A stretch of DNA of 64,000 nt from Monodelphis domestica (GCF_027887165.1 NC_077229.1:344577380-344641379), one strand, 5' to 3'. Shown: positions 10,930 through 23,559, counted from the first letter of the stretch. Made by a program: numbers and translations. The notes: generated from the letters alone by a model not told the origin.

Positions 10930-11640
10930 GTTATCCAATAAGCAATTCATCAAGCATCTACTATGTATCAGGCATTGTGATACATGCTAGATACAAAGAC
11001 AAAAGAAACTGCCCCTGTCCTCCATGAGTTTACATTCTAGTGGGAGAGGAGGAGATAACATGTACACATGTATGTACTAAGGCAATGGAGTGGGGTGTCC
11101 CAGAGAGTTTAAAGAAATCAGGAAAGGTCTTATGGAGAAAATAGTGCTTGAGCTGTTTTAATAGTAGAGTTCATGAAGGGAAATGATTTAGAATGAAACT
11201 GGAAAGGTAGGTTGAAATCAGTTGTGAAGGACTCCAAATGCAAAAGAGTTTGTAGTTGATCCAGGAGTAAAAGAGAGCCTCTAGTGTTTATCAAATAGGA
11301 AAAAAGTTCAATGATCAGACCTATATTTTAGCATCTGATTGGAAGGAGGATTGAAGAATAGAAAGATTTGAACCAGGAGACCAATCGGGAAGTTATACTA
11401 GTCCAGGTAAAAAATGAGGATAGTCTAACCAGAGTAGCTGTAGCACAAGTGGAGAAGAATGGAATGGATTAAGAGCTTTTGTAGAGATAGAGCCCATATA
11501 TTAAGGGAGATAAGGAACCAAATTTGAGGCTGAGGTTGCAAACCTAAGTCACTGGAAGGATGTAGATTTGAAAAATATAGGGAGTTAAAAAAGGGATGAA
11601 CTTAGGAGAAAAGATCATGAGTTCAATTTTAGACCTGTGT
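10930..11640 (-). repeat. L2-type LINE 3' part, minus strand
   Basis: Opens with the reverse L2 terminus 'atcaagcatctactatgtat', then 'catgagtttacattctagtg', 'gaaactggaaaggtaggttg' and 'gaccaatcgggaagttatac'. The order matches the L2 copy at 58,060-59,990 and the one at 3,020-4,440. No open frame of note. Confidence 0.7.
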
Positions 11641-11719
11641 TCAAAGTGTTTATGGTACATATATTTCAAAATCTCTAATTTTGAAATCAGAATGGAGATC
11701 AGTGAAATTAACCCTTCAC

Positions 11720-11935
11720 CAGGGCCTCTAGCTAGTGTGTGGATGAGAGCACCAGACCTGGAGATGAGAGGTCCTGGGTTCAACTGTGACCTCAGACACT
11801 TCCTGACTGTGTGACCCTGGGCACTAACTAACACTAGTTGCCTAGCCCTTGCCACTGTTATGCCTTAGAAATGATACTTGGTTTTGATTCTAATACAGAA
11901 GGTAAGGTCTAACAGGTCTAAAAAAGAAAGAAAGA
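11720..11935 (+). repeat. WSINE1-type SINE
   Basis: Forward copy with 'agcaccagacctggagatga', 'ctgtgtgaccctgggcacta' and 'ttgcctagcccttgccactg', ending in 'acagaaggtaaggt' and a (GAAA)-like tail. More diverged than the copy at 10,437. Confidence 0.8.
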
Positions 11936-11939
11936 AATA

Positions 11940-13735
11940 ATCCTATACTCACGCATATTCATTCAAAGAATAATAAAATAAAACTTTATGTTGATTGATT
12001 TATAACTGACATTGAATGATAATTGGCATATTTACAATGATTGGTCTTATCAAGCTTATACTGTTGAGTATAATTATAGTATAGTATAACTGTATAGTAC
12101 AACTATAGTCTATAGTTATATAACAAGAGAAGTTCAGTATGCTATGATGGATCAATTTTAATAATGTCCTTCTAAAAACCTTTCTAAAGTACTCTCTGTC
12201 CTCTAGTTCATGTTTTCCTAAAAATCTGTATCACTTATTGTTACAATTCTCATATTTGAAAATAATTTTTGCTTTTGCAACTGTTTCCAAAAAAATAAGT
12301 AATTGGGGTCAGTATCCATTTTAGAATCAGCCTTCTACTATATTTCTGGTAGCATGCAAGTATTTAACTTATGAAGTACTTTCTTTGCCAATATGGGTCA
12401 GTTTAGAGAAATTTCCAGCAAACTCAACCCTACAAATATCTATTTTCCTTTCTTTGAAGTAAGAAGAGAAAATATGAAAATAACTATTTATATCCTCAAT
12501 GTATTTTTTTTCCCAAACTGAATCATCCATATATTCTCCTGAAACTGTATTCAACAAGAATTCATTTGCATCTATGGTAACAGTAGTAGGGTTTCTCTGA
12601 GTACTGAGCAAAAGTAGTTGCTAAATAATTCTATATAACAGATGAATTTTTGTCACTATTACAGCCACAAAATTTTCCAAATCCCAGATTTTGTATTAAT
12701 TGTCCAAATTATAGATGCTCTAGAAATGTAGTTGCTCATTTTCCTACTTCAGTTACATTGTACCAAAAGATAAAACATACTTTTTATTCCTTCTGTTAAG
12801 TTCCTAAATTAATCAGCCATCCCCCAAAATGGTCAAATGGTTATTACAGACTTCCTTTTCCCAGGTTGGAATGTGGGAGGCTAGAGTTTAGAGGACAAGC
12901 ACTGAAAATGTCAAAATTCTTTCATTAAGTTGTCATTCTGTCCCCAAAGGAAAGCAACTTTCTTCTTTAAAATCCTATCTTTTACTGAATTCAAAGATCA
13001 CACCCCTCAATTTAAGCTATAATTTCTTTAAAATCCTGTGATTTGAAATCACTTCATCAATTACAAACATTCATTGGAAAGAATAGAATTTAAACCATGC
13101 AGATAGTTACCTTCTTGCCTTCTGAGTTGAAGCTAACAGCTGGTCAGGTGAGTTTGAACCTGAGCTGTCAGCGATTAAATACATGAAGTCTGTGCCACTC
13201 CCACTTGGTAATGTTCCATTTTGAAGCACAAGCTAAAATTATCTTTGATTAACTTAAGAAGGGAAGTTTACAAAGGCGAAGCTGTTTTTGAGATGCCTTT
13301 CTTATAGATGCTTGTCTCTTTTAAAATTTTCTAAAACCTGATAGTTTTGATAAACTGTCATCCAGAAGAACTGCTGGTTAGCTTTTAATAGTTGTTATAA
13401 TTACAACTAAGTCAGAATTAAACTTAATTTTCCTACTATCAAGTATGCTTAAACTTGAAATTCAAATGGAAAATTTCAGTTTTCACCAACTATTTCACCA
13501 AGGAAATTTCAGTGGCTAGCTCACCAACCTCTACTTTGTTTTCTTCCAATTTAGTTGGTCAAGAAATTAACTGGGATTTATCACATGTTGATTGTAGAGA
13601 TTTCACAGTAATCAGTATGTATTAAGCACAGTTGCAAAGAAATAAAAGAGAAACAAACTATTACTCTTTTCCTCAAGGAGGAGAAGCACAACAAAAGTGA
13701 AGGCCACTGTCAACAAATGCATAGGAGAGTCACTG
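11940..13735. other. No gene recognised; one unassigned minus-strand ORF
   Basis: About 1.8 kb without a repeat signature I can name. The minus strand at 12,369-12,611 holds an 80-codon ORF containing SGEYMDDSVWEKKYIEDINS and SYFKERKIDICRVEF. It has a protein-like composition but no family I recognise. A good 5' splice-site-like string (tcaggtgagt) lies at about 13,144-13,153 on the plus strand, with no adjoining exon evident. Confidence 0.3.
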
Positions 13736-14031
13736 AATATTGGGACTAAGGGGTTCGATATCCTCTAACTGAGATGACATTGATGAGAAACTCAGGACCT
13801 AAAAGTTCTCTTTCCTAATCTCATGATATGTCCAGCACACCAAGCTGCCCTCCGTTTTAGTGCAGGACCCTCAAACTGAATCCTTGGGGGCTGAGAGAAT
13901 CTATAAAACAAGTAAGCTATAACTTTGGAAAACAGCCAAGGAACCCGGAGAATAGCTACTAACCTTATACTTCACCATTATTTGAAACCAAGTTTTCTCT
14001 CTAATCTTCCCTTGACCAGATTCTGGCATCA

Positions 14032-14152
14032 CTTTTTTTAAACATTTTTTTTAACTGTGTATTTATTGGTTCTAAGGCAAGAGAGTGGTCAGGGCTAAAC
14101 AATGGGGGTTAAGTGACTTGCCCAGGGTCACACAGCTAGGAAGTGTCTGAGA
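14032..14152 (-). repeat. WSINE1-type SINE, 5'-truncated, with 8-bp TSD
   Basis: Minus-strand copy: poly(T), then 'aagagagtggtcagggcta', 'gggttaagtgacttgcccag' and 'cacacagctaggaagtgtct'. Flanked by tggcatca at 14,024-14,031 and 14,153-14,160. Confidence 0.85.
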
Positions 14153-14164
14153 TGGCATCATTTT

Positions 14165-14560
14165 GATAATTACCCTAGAGATCTTCTGTGATGTGTAGAA
14201 GACTAGGGAACCAGGCTCTGTCTACCCGTGCTTTTGTGGCCGTCTGTTCCAGGGACATAGCCGTGGGATTGCTATCAAAACATTGTTGCTGCTGAAATGA
14301 GCCGTTATTCAAAGGAGAAAACCATACCAATTCTGTCTAGTTTTGTGGTTGACATTATTACTATGACTGGCTGTCTGAGCCCGATTCTTATTCAGCCTCT
14401 AGGTACATGTGGTGATTCAAAATAATATTTGCATATCTATAATCTAGGCTTGTGTTTGTTTATTTTTATAAATAAGCAGGCACAGATTTGACAATACAGA
14501 TTGAGGTGCCAAGTCCCAGAACCTGGTATGCTAATTGTTAAATCAACTCTGATGAATTAA
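14165..14560. other. Repeat-free block; candidate conserved non-coding element
   Basis: About 400 bp with no repeat signature and with several CpGs, unusual in this window. It carries homeodomain-type TAAT sites and short motifs such as 'tatttgcatatctat' (octamer-like) and 'tgctaattgttaaatc'. Conservation is an inference only: it is suggested by the absence of repeats and by composition. Confidence 0.25.
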
Positions 14561-14752
14561 TTCAATAAGTCATTCAATCCAGAGGCCCCTTGTGTAGCTT
14601 GGTGTGCTGGGAGCTTGGTAAAGGACCAAGAAAGAATGTCCCTTGTCTGGCAGTGATTTGAAGAGAGCCCATCATGCAACACACACAGTCTTACAAAGGC
14701 AAACTGTAAGATACTATACAGAGTTAAATATAAGAATAACATCTGTTCATAT

Positions 14753-14995
14753 GGCAGCTAGATGACAGAATAGATAGAATTATGAATTTAAGAGTCAGGA
14801 ATACTTGAGTTCGAATCCTATCTCAGACACTTATTAGCTGTGGGATCCTAGCTGAGTCACTAAACCTCTCTCTGTCTCAAATTTCTTTCTCTATAAAATA
14901 GGGATAAAAATTACAACTACCTCAAAGGGATGTTGTAAGGATCAAATGAGTAACACATGTAAAGTGCTTTGTAAAGCTAAAGCCCTTTAAAAATG
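14753..14995 (+). repeat. THER/MIR SINE, near full length
   Basis: Forward copy from 'ggcagctagatgacagaata' through 'tgagttcgaatcctatctc' (B-box-like), 'agctgtgggatccta' and 'tataaaatagggataaaaat' to 'gttgtaaggatcaaatgagt' and 'aaagtgctttgtaaagc'. Confidence 0.8.
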
Positions 14996-15024
14996 TTACC
15001 TATTAAGGTTTATGTATAGCTATT

Positions 15025-15115
15025 ATCATTACAGGGTTGTTGCAATGATCAAATGAGATAATGCATCTAACGTGTTTTACAAATCTTAAAGTGTTCTATA
15101 AAGATAAGTTAATCT
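15025..15115 (+). repeat. THER/MIR SINE 3' end
   Basis: A second 3' end directly after the previous copy: 'acagggttgttgcaatgatc', 'aaatgagataatgcatctaa' and 'tcttaaagtgttctataaag'. Confidence 0.6.
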
Positions 15116-15139
15116 TAGGATTTATTCTGTACGTGTATC

Positions 15140-15295
15140 TATAAGTTTGCTTTTGCAAAGTAGTTTCCTCAGAATTCTGTGAGGCAGGTAGTCCAGGTAT
15201 TTCTTAGCCTCATTTATCAAAAAAGGTAACCAAGATCACACACCCAGTATGTATCCGGGGCAAGATTCAAACCTGTCTCCTGACTATAATTTTTC
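15140..15295 (-). repeat. MIR SINE, minus strand
   Basis: Reverse-complement MIR: 'tctgtgaggcaggtagtcca', 'taaccaagatcacacaccca' and 'caagattcaaacctgtctcc'. Confidence 0.6.
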
Positions 15296-15429
15296 TCCTT
15301 CAGTTACCTTTCACTGGTCTGTTTGCTTCCAGAGGGAGTTTGATAGGACTGTGATGATAAGGTGTAGCTCAGAAATAGGATAAGTGCCTATTGCCTGGTT
15401 TCTTAATATTCATCAAGAATTATTTGGGG

Positions 15430-15725
15430 GAGGGGGGTTGCAGCTGGGTGGCTCAATGAGAGCCAAGTCTGGAGACAAGATCCTGGGTTCAAATGTAACC
15501 TCAGACACTTGCTAGCTGTGTGACCCTGGGCAAGTCACTTAACCCCCATTGTTTAGCCCTGACCACTCTTCTGTATTAGAACTGATACTAAGAGGGAAGG
15601 GAGGGAAGGTGATTGTGATTCTTGTAACCAAGGAATAATGTTCTAAACTGATTCAATAAATAAATTAATTAATTTTTAAAAAAGAACTGATATTAAGTCA
15701 TAAAGTAAGGTTTGAGGTTTTTAAA
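15430..15725 (+). repeat. WSINE1-type SINE interrupted by an L1 tail
   Basis: Forward SINE from 'ttgcagctgggtggctcaat' through 'gtgaccctgggcaagtcact' to 'gaccactcttctgtattaga'. The SINE then breaks at 15,592 and resumes at 15,683 with the same 15-base string, ending 'aaagtaaggtttgagg'. The intervening 90 bp is listed separately. Confidence 0.8.
15593..15682 (+). mobile_element. Minimal 90-bp L1 3' tail inserted in a SINE
   Basis: The insert contains 'gtgattcttgtaaccaagga' and 'tgttctaaactgattcaata', resembling the extreme 3' end of marsupial L1, and ends in an A-rich tail. It is bounded by a 15-bp duplication matching at 14 of 15 positions (agaactgatactaag at 15,578-15,592; agaactgatattaag at 15,683-15,697). 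This fits a very heavily 5'-truncated L1 insertion. Confidence 0.65.
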
Positions 15726-15744
15726 ATAAAATTGAAAGAACATT

Positions 15745-16120
15745 TTTTAAAAGTTACTATGGGCCAAACATTGTGCCAAGCACTAGATGTAGAAAATGGA
15801 GGAAATAGTCCTTGCTTCAAGGAGCTACCATTCTCATGGAGGGATGGACAATATATAAATATCTAAAATGCAACAAGACACATATAGACCATGTGAAGAG
15901 AACGGAGATGGCATTAACAGCCAAGGGGACTTGGGGGTCTCCTACAGATAGTTGGGTTTGAGGTGAGGCTTAATGGAAGCCAGGAAAACTAAGAGAGAGG
16001 GGCTGACTTGCCCAGACACAAGGCATTCTTAAATTAGGCCTATGGACAGGCCAAGTTAAAGGCAAAGGCTGGTCAGAGGATAAGTCTTCCCCTAGGTTTG
16101 TGCAGTCAGGAAGAAAGCAC
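15745..16120 (-). repeat. L2-type LINE 3' end, minus strand
   Basis: Reverse L2 terminus 'actatgggccaaacattgtg', 'cttcaaggagctaccattct' and 'gaggcttaatggaagccagg'. Same order as the other L2 copies. Confidence 0.65.
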
Positions 16121-16239
16121 AGCTAAGTGATTTGCTCCCCTCCACCTCCATAGGTTTACCTACTTTATTTCAACCATCCTCAGGGTCCTGAAGGCAGAAG
16201 GAACCCACCATTATTAGAAACCAAACAATGAACTCAACA

Positions 16240-16560
16240 CCATTTTCCCACCTCAGCTCTAGCTGGGGGGAAACCCTTCCTATATCCTTCAAGATCTCAT
16301 TTCGGTGCTACCTTCTCCATGAAATCTTCTCCAATGACAGTAATTATTTCTTCCTCTGGTTTTCCTAGAACACTTTGTCCAAATCTCTCTTTAACCCAAT
16401 TACATTCTACCTTTATTGCATATATATCTGGGTATATGACACCTCCTAGAAGACTGTATACTCCATAAGGACAAATCTCTTTGTATCATTTGCTCCTGGT
16501 ATTGTGCCTTGCATCCAGGAGGTGCTTAATATTTCATTAAATTGAATCCAAAGTTATAAA
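16240..16560 (+). repeat. L2/L3-type LINE 3' end, plus strand
   Basis: Forward 3' motifs: 'tccttcaagatctcatttcg', 'taccttctccatgaaatctt', 'aaggacaaatctctttgtat' and 'ccaggaggtgcttaatattt'. Confidence 0.65.
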
Positions 16561-16789
16561 TTCTTCATACAAAAGGAATTGATTGAAGGAGCACAAAGCC
16601 ATGTAGATCCGAATTGATGCTACACAGGTATAATATAGCTTCTGAAGAAAAGAGAGTAGTGTTTATATAAGCATTTTGACTTTATACTAAACATAGTATT
16701 ATATACCTTAATTGGCAAACAGTAAATCATTGTTGGATGTCTGGATGAATAAATAGCCTAGATTCAACTGCACTTATTATTATTATTTT

Positions 16790-16968
16790 TAAATCCTTAT
16801 TTCCCTAACGTATTGGTTCCAATGCAGAAGAGCAGTAAGGGCTAGGCAGTTGAAGTTAAAAGACTTGCCCAGAGTCACACAGCCATGAATGACCAAAGCA
16901 AAATTTTAAATCAGGACCTCCCATCTCCAGGTCTAGCTCTCTAATCCGCTGAGCCACCTAGCTGCCCT
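16790..16968 (-). repeat. WSINE1-type SINE, minus strand
   Basis: From the tail end: 'tattggttccaatgcagaag', 'gtaagggctaggcagttgaa', 'gacttgcccagagtcacaca' and 'tgagccacctagctgccc' at the head. Full length and moderately diverged. Confidence 0.85.
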
Positions 16969-16984
16969 TAACCAGCACATGAAC

Positions 16985-18335
16985 TTAAGAATGAGTCCCC
17001 CACTCCTTGAAGTATTCAAGTAAAGGCTGAATGACCACCTGTCTAGGCCTTCCAGCTCTAAATCTATGATCCTCTGATTCTCATACCCTGAGTCACCTAT
17101 TTTCATAAAAAAAAAAAGAAAGAAAAATATTCTAACTCTTGTGAGTTACTGTGAAGTAGAATCCATAAATAAGCCTGAATTTTTCCATAGGCACAATAGA
17201 ATTCTACCCTAAAGAGATGAAAAATTAAGGTTACCAGAAGGACCTCCCTAACCCTTGAAATACTCCCCTTTATTCTCATTAATAACTGAACCTAAAAAAA
17301 TTTAAAAATAAAACAAAAAGACTGTGCTTTAGTAGGAAAAAAGCCTTCCTTTTATAGTTAGATAAATGTCTATATCAAGGATCTGTGATTACACAACACC
17401 TCATAAACAACACTTTCAGAACTTAGATTAGTCCTAGAGAGAAGCTTATCTGAGAGCCTAAGAGGTTAGGATGAATTTGCTATGGCCACGAAGGCTAGGA
17501 CCATAAGAGATAAGATGATACCTGAGTTTTCTTACAATTAAAGATGTACTCAAATACATCTATGATCTGATCAGTTTGGAGTTCCTTCTCATAATAGAGA
17601 TCACAAGGTTGTCACTCAACATGTTGGAGGCCTCCCTTGCTTTCTCTGGACATCATGTAGGCTTTCAGGGGAACACTCTGGCTCTCCACAACACCATCCC
17701 TTGTTCCTCACCATCTGGCCACCCTATTTTCTCTTGCTCCATATTCATTCATCAGTAACATCCCAGAATTCCTGACTGGTTACAACTTATGAACCCTTCC
17801 ATTGCTTTTTTGATATAACACATCATGCTTTGTTCTCTGGAGGCACTGATATCTCTATCTCACTGCCATATGGTCACATAAGTAAAATGTGTGTATTGAA
17901 AAGTTGGGCTGGTATGGGAAGCTTGGAGTCAATAAAAGTAGAAATTAAAGATGATATTTAAGCAGTAAAAATTATATGTCCTAAAATCCCACATGTTTAA
18001 AAGATAACTTCGACCATTGGATATAACTGGATTTGCCCTGGTTAAATGGCAGGTACCAGTTCTTAAGAATGATTTTCATTGAATGGTATGGGGAGGAAGA
18101 AAGCAATACAACTGTACTGGGAAAAATAAAAAAGGGACACAAAGAAGTTAAATACCCACATGATCTCTAAGATTTCATTTAGCCTATGGTTTTCTTAGCC
18201 ACAATTTCACTTGGACACTGTCACATCTGTATTTTAGGAACCTGAATTTGACCTTGAACAAGCAAGTCAATGAGAGCTTTCTGGACTTTAATACAAACTA
18301 ATTTCTTTTATTCACTGAATGTCCATTAGGTCTCC
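16985..18335. other. No gene recognised
   Basis: Mostly unassigned. A short forward L3/CR1-like and MIR-like scrap lies at 17,000-17,085 ('ggctgaatgaccacctgtct'). The 60-codon ORF at 17,576 has no recognisable family. Confidence 0.35.
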
Positions 18336-18339
18336 ATCT

Positions 18340-19735
18340 TAAGGAGCTGCCTTATCAGGAGTTGCAGTACAAAAGTTCTGATACTGTTTGGTGGAGTTGG
18401 GAACTGACCAAACATTTTAAGAGTGATTTGCATTGGAAAACGAGGGGATGCCCATCAATTGGGAATGGCTTGAAACAAATTGTGGTATATGTTGGTTGAT
18501 GGAATACTATTGTGCTGAAGGAATAATAAAGTGGAGAAGTTCCATGGAGACTGGAACGACCTCCAGGAAGTGATGCAGAGTGAGAGGAGCAGAACCAGGA
18601 GAACATTGTACACAGACACTGACATATTGTGGTACAAGAGAACGTAATGGACTTCTCCATAATGGCTTTACAATGTCCCCTGAACAACCTGCAGCGATCT
18701 ATGAGAAAAAAAAAAACCTATCCTTAAGCAGAGGACAAATTGAGGGAGTAAAAACACGGAGGAAAAGCAACTGGCTTGACTACAGAGGTTGAGGGGACAT
18801 GATCAAGGAGAGATGCTAAAATGAGTTGCCCTAATGCAAATACCAACAACAAGGAAATGGGTTCAGAGCAAGGACACGTGTGATACCCACACGAATGGCA
18901 CCTCAGCTAGGGAAGGGTGGCGGGGGGTTGGGGGGAAGAAAAGAAAATGATCTGTTTCCAATGAACAATGTATGAAATGACAAAATAAAATAATGTTTTA
19001 AAAACTAAAAAAAAAAAAAGAGTGATTTGGAACTAGGCCCAAAGGTCTATAAAACTGTACACTTTGACCAACAATACTCTTATTAGGGCTATATCCCAAA
19101 GAGATCAAAGATGGAGGAAAGGGATCTATTTGTACAAAAATATTTATAGCAGCTCTTTTTGTGATGACAAAGAATTTGAATTGAGGGGATACTCATCAAT
19201 TGGGGAATTATTGGACATGTTGTTATATGTGATGGTGATGAAATACTTTTGTGCTATGAGAAATGAGGAGCAGGATGATTTCGGAAGAACCTAGTAAGCT
19301 ACGTGATCTGATGCAGAGGTGAAGTGAGCAGACAGAACCAGGAGAATACTGTACACAGTAACAGCAATACTGTATGATGATCAACTGGGAATGACCTAGC
19401 TATTCTCAGCAATACAAAGATCAAAGGACAATTCTGAAGGCCATGAAAAAAAATGATATCTGCCTCCAGAGAAATAACTGGTGGAGTCTGAGAGCAGATT
19501 GAAGCATACTATTTTTACTTTTTTAGAATTTAAAAAAATTTTAAAAATCTGTTTTCTTTCCGACATGGCTAATATGGAAACATGCTTTGCATGACTAAAT
19601 AAGTATAATATATCAAATTGTTTGTCTTCTCATTTAAGGGAAGGGAAAAGGGAGGGAGGAAGAGAAATTGCAACTCAAAATTTTTTTAAAAACATGTTAA
19701 ATTGTTTTTACTTATAATTGGAAAAAATAAAAAAA
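18340..19735 (+). repeat. Old L1 LINE, ORF2 C-terminus and 3' end (interrupted)
   Basis: Forward L1 3' region. After a younger L1 insertion (18,431-19,017) it continues with an open stretch at 19,064-19,294 reading TNNTLIRAISQRDQRWRKGI, IYLYKNIYSSSF and VMKYFCAMRNEEQDDFGRT. This parallels the L1 ORF2 C-terminus (human counterpart around MEYYSAIKKNEI). The 3' UTR follows ('tgagcagacagaaccaggag', 'gagaaataactggtggagtc') and ends A-rich near 19,735. Confidence 0.85.
18431..19017 (+). mobile_element. Young L1 3' end inserted in older L1, 12-bp TSD
   Basis: A 587-bp 5'-truncated L1: 'gaggggatgcccatcaattg', 'aagtgatgcagagtgagagg', 'agcgatctatgagaaaaa', a G-rich 3' UTR ('ggtggcggggggttggggg') and a poly(A) tail. 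Flanked by the exact 12-bp duplication aagagtgatttg (18,419-18,430 and 19,018-19,029). Its C-terminal and 3' UTR sequence belongs to a different L1 subfamily from the host element. Confidence 0.9.
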
Positions 19736-19744
19736 ATATTTTTA

Positions 19745-20165
19745 AAAGTTTTTTGTGGTGACAAAGAACTGACAATAAAAGGATACCCTATCAATTATAC
19801 TATGTGATTGTAAAGGAATACTGTCATGCCATAAGAAATGGCAACCAAGATAATTACAAAAAAAACCTGGAAAGAAATGTGAAATGATGCAAAGTGAAGT
19901 GAGCGAGGGACAAGGAGAAAGTTGTACACAGTAACAACAATCATATATGATAATAAACTGTGAATGACTATTGTCAACAAGGCACAGATCCAAGACAGTT
20001 ATGAGGAACTCATAACAAAAAGGCTATCCACTGTCATAGACGGAACAGATTGAATCTGAATGCAGATTGAAACATATCATACTTCACTTTCTTTCTTATG
20101 TGAATTTTCTCTTCTTTCCTTCCCTATTTCGTGAGACTGCACACTTTGAAAGGACACAATGACAA
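19745..20165 (+). repeat. L1 3' end, second copy
   Basis: Another 5'-truncated L1 3' end directly downstream of the previous one: 'tttgtggtgacaaagaactg', 'atgatgcaaagtgaagtgag', 'gaatctgaatgcagattgaa'. Diverged; no frame preserved. Confidence 0.8.
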
Positions 20166-20489
20166 TTTTTATTTAGGAGATGTAAGAGATAATTCCAACT
20201 AATTAAAAGGCCATTGAGTTAATTATATGCTGATTGATGATCATAAACCTTACTTAGCCTTTTGTTTTGTTCCTACACTTTGGAAAATAAATGTGATACT
20301 CATTCTGATTCATAACTAGAACAAAGATGTGGCAGTATTTGGCGAATTGCTCAACAATTCCATACTTATTGCCTTCATAGGCAAACTAAGGACAAAGGGT
20401 GTTTTCCACATGGAATACTTTAAGGGAAAAATGCATAACTTAATATTTTTTTCTCCTGCATAAGGCTGTTTTCTAGAGAAGCCAGATGC

Positions 20490-20662
20490 ATAGGAAGCAG
20501 TGTGATACAGAGTACTAAATTTGGTTCAAATCCCACCACCTCTGCCTTATTACTCTTATGTTTTGGACACATTACTTAAAACCTTTCTGTAAAATAAGAG
20601 GATAACATTATATGGCCTCCAAACTTCTTTCTGTTTCTAAATCTATGATCCTATCTTAAGTG
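20490..20662 (+). repeat. MIR/THER SINE
   Basis: Forward copy: 'aggaagcagtgtgatacaga', 'ggttcaaatcccaccacctc', 'ctgtaaaataagaggataac' and 'ttctaaatctatgatcctat'. Confidence 0.6.
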
Positions 20663-20664
20663 AA

Positions 20665-21405
20665 GATGAAATTAAATTAATTCTCACAATATCCTCTTGA
20701 TTACAACAAAGTTGGATTGCTTCCACAGAGTCAGACAACAAACCAATGTCTAGGTTGCCAAACTAGGTAAAGTGACAGGTTGTTGCTACCTCTTCCCTTG
20801 GTCACAAAAAAGCAAGATGCCTCTTGTTCCTCCAGGCATGGTCCACTGACCCAGTTTGCCAATGGTTATCAAGCAGGCAGAGAGGTCACTTGCTAACAGA
20901 TCTAACTTTATAAAAGTGAGACTTGGCTTGTCCTTTAGCTGTTTTGCTAATGTGGTCTTGTCATAAAATAGAAGGATTGAGAGGGGAACAGAGGTAATGG
21001 AAGGAGAAAGGGAAATGGGGAAAGAGAGGGCAAAGAGATTCTCCTTCCCCTCTCTTTTCTGGGAGAGAGGTAGCTAAGTCTTGTCTCCCTGACAGAGGGA
21101 ACATGTCTCCTCAGAGAATAGTTTTGGGAAATGGAGGGCAAGAACTAGAAAGATTAGCTTTGGTAAGATGACCCACTGCCTCCCCTTTGGTACCAGCTAT
21201 TATTGAGAGGCAAGAGGGATTCTTCTGCCTCTGGTCTCCTTAAGGACACCCACTGTCACTTCCCTTCAGAAACCTGGAGTCCACCCTACTATCGAGGAGA
21301 GATGTTGTTCCTTGGGTTAGGAAGTTTGGATCACTGGGATCCTGAGCTATCCTACCCCTTTTGGGGAGAGATGTGATCATCCCCAAATTTTCTGTCCCCT
21401 TTCCT
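20665..21405. other. No feature recognised (purine-rich)
   Basis: GC content is higher than in the surroundings, with a purine-rich stretch near 20,970-21,070. It lies directly beside the minus-strand LTR candidate at 21,409 and could belong to the same element, but I see no retroviral protein motif in it. Confidence 0.3.
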
Positions 21406-21408
21406 AGT

Positions 21409-21745
21409 GTCAGAAACCAGCCAGACCTAATTCTAAAGAAGTAAACAATTTATTTGAGTTCACACAGGGAAGGAGAGGTAGGGGTATCAGGCAAGGAAAG
21501 TGGGGAGTAGGAAACCCTAATGCTTGTCCCCTCTGGCAGACTGGCCCCCCAAGTTCTGAGGGTTCAAGCCTGAGTGCTTTGAACCCTCTTCCAGCCAGCT
21601 ACTGGTTGATCCCTATCCCTCAGCTAACTAGCTTTTAATTCAGGAGACCAGCAACAGGCCAGGGAGAGAGAGAAATCTCAGGGAAAGATCTGAATGGCTC
21701 TGGCCAGAGTGAAACCAAATCCAAAACCCCCTTGAGAATTCAGAG
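21409..21745 (-). mobile_element. Probable LTR of an ERV-type element, minus strand
   Basis: The left edge reads tgtcagaaaccagcc, so the minus-strand element ends ...ttctgaca. On the minus strand a 'caaataaattgtttac' polyadenylation-like signal lies shortly before that end. The right edge is uncertain because it meets the L1 5' end. Fossil solo or partial LTR; family unknown. Confidence 0.45.
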
Positions 21746-21749
21746 AGCT

Positions 21750-23141
<1,392 letters not shown>

Positions 23142-23344
23142 ATTCCTACCTGATATTTGCTAAGCTGGAAGGTCTTGAAAATTTGTGAAGAATGAAAGAA
23201 TGAAATGATATTTATATCATTCCAAGAATAACTAATAACATCCCAGAAAATCTTTGCCCATTTAGTATCTGTTCAGAAATCTAAGAAGAGAGCCATTTGC
23301 AAAACCAAATGCATTGGAAGAACTTTTCCTAGAAGCAAGGTAGG

Positions 23345-23535
23345 TACCTGAGTTGAAACCTCCTACAAATGTGTATTTACTAACCCTGCAACCAGGGGCA
23401 AGTCACAACTTGACTTTCCTTGGCATCAGTTTCCATATCTATAAAATAAGTATATAAAAATATCTTTTTACAGGGATATTGTAAGAGTCAAATGAGATGA
23501 AACTTATAAAGCTCTTTGTGAAACTTAGTGTCATA
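23345..23535 (+). repeat. THER/MIR SINE
   Basis: Forward: 'ggtacctgagttgaaacctc', 'ggcatcagtttccatatcta', 'gggatattgtaagagtcaaa' and 'tgagatgaaacttataaagc'. Confidence 0.6.
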
Positions 23536-23559
23536 TTAAATTGATCTATTAGTGGTAAC

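Noticed and set aside
13144-13153. Perfect-looking 5' splice site
   Set aside because: The consensus-like string tcaggtgagt has no open exon or partner acceptor beside it. One such string is expected by chance in a window of this size.
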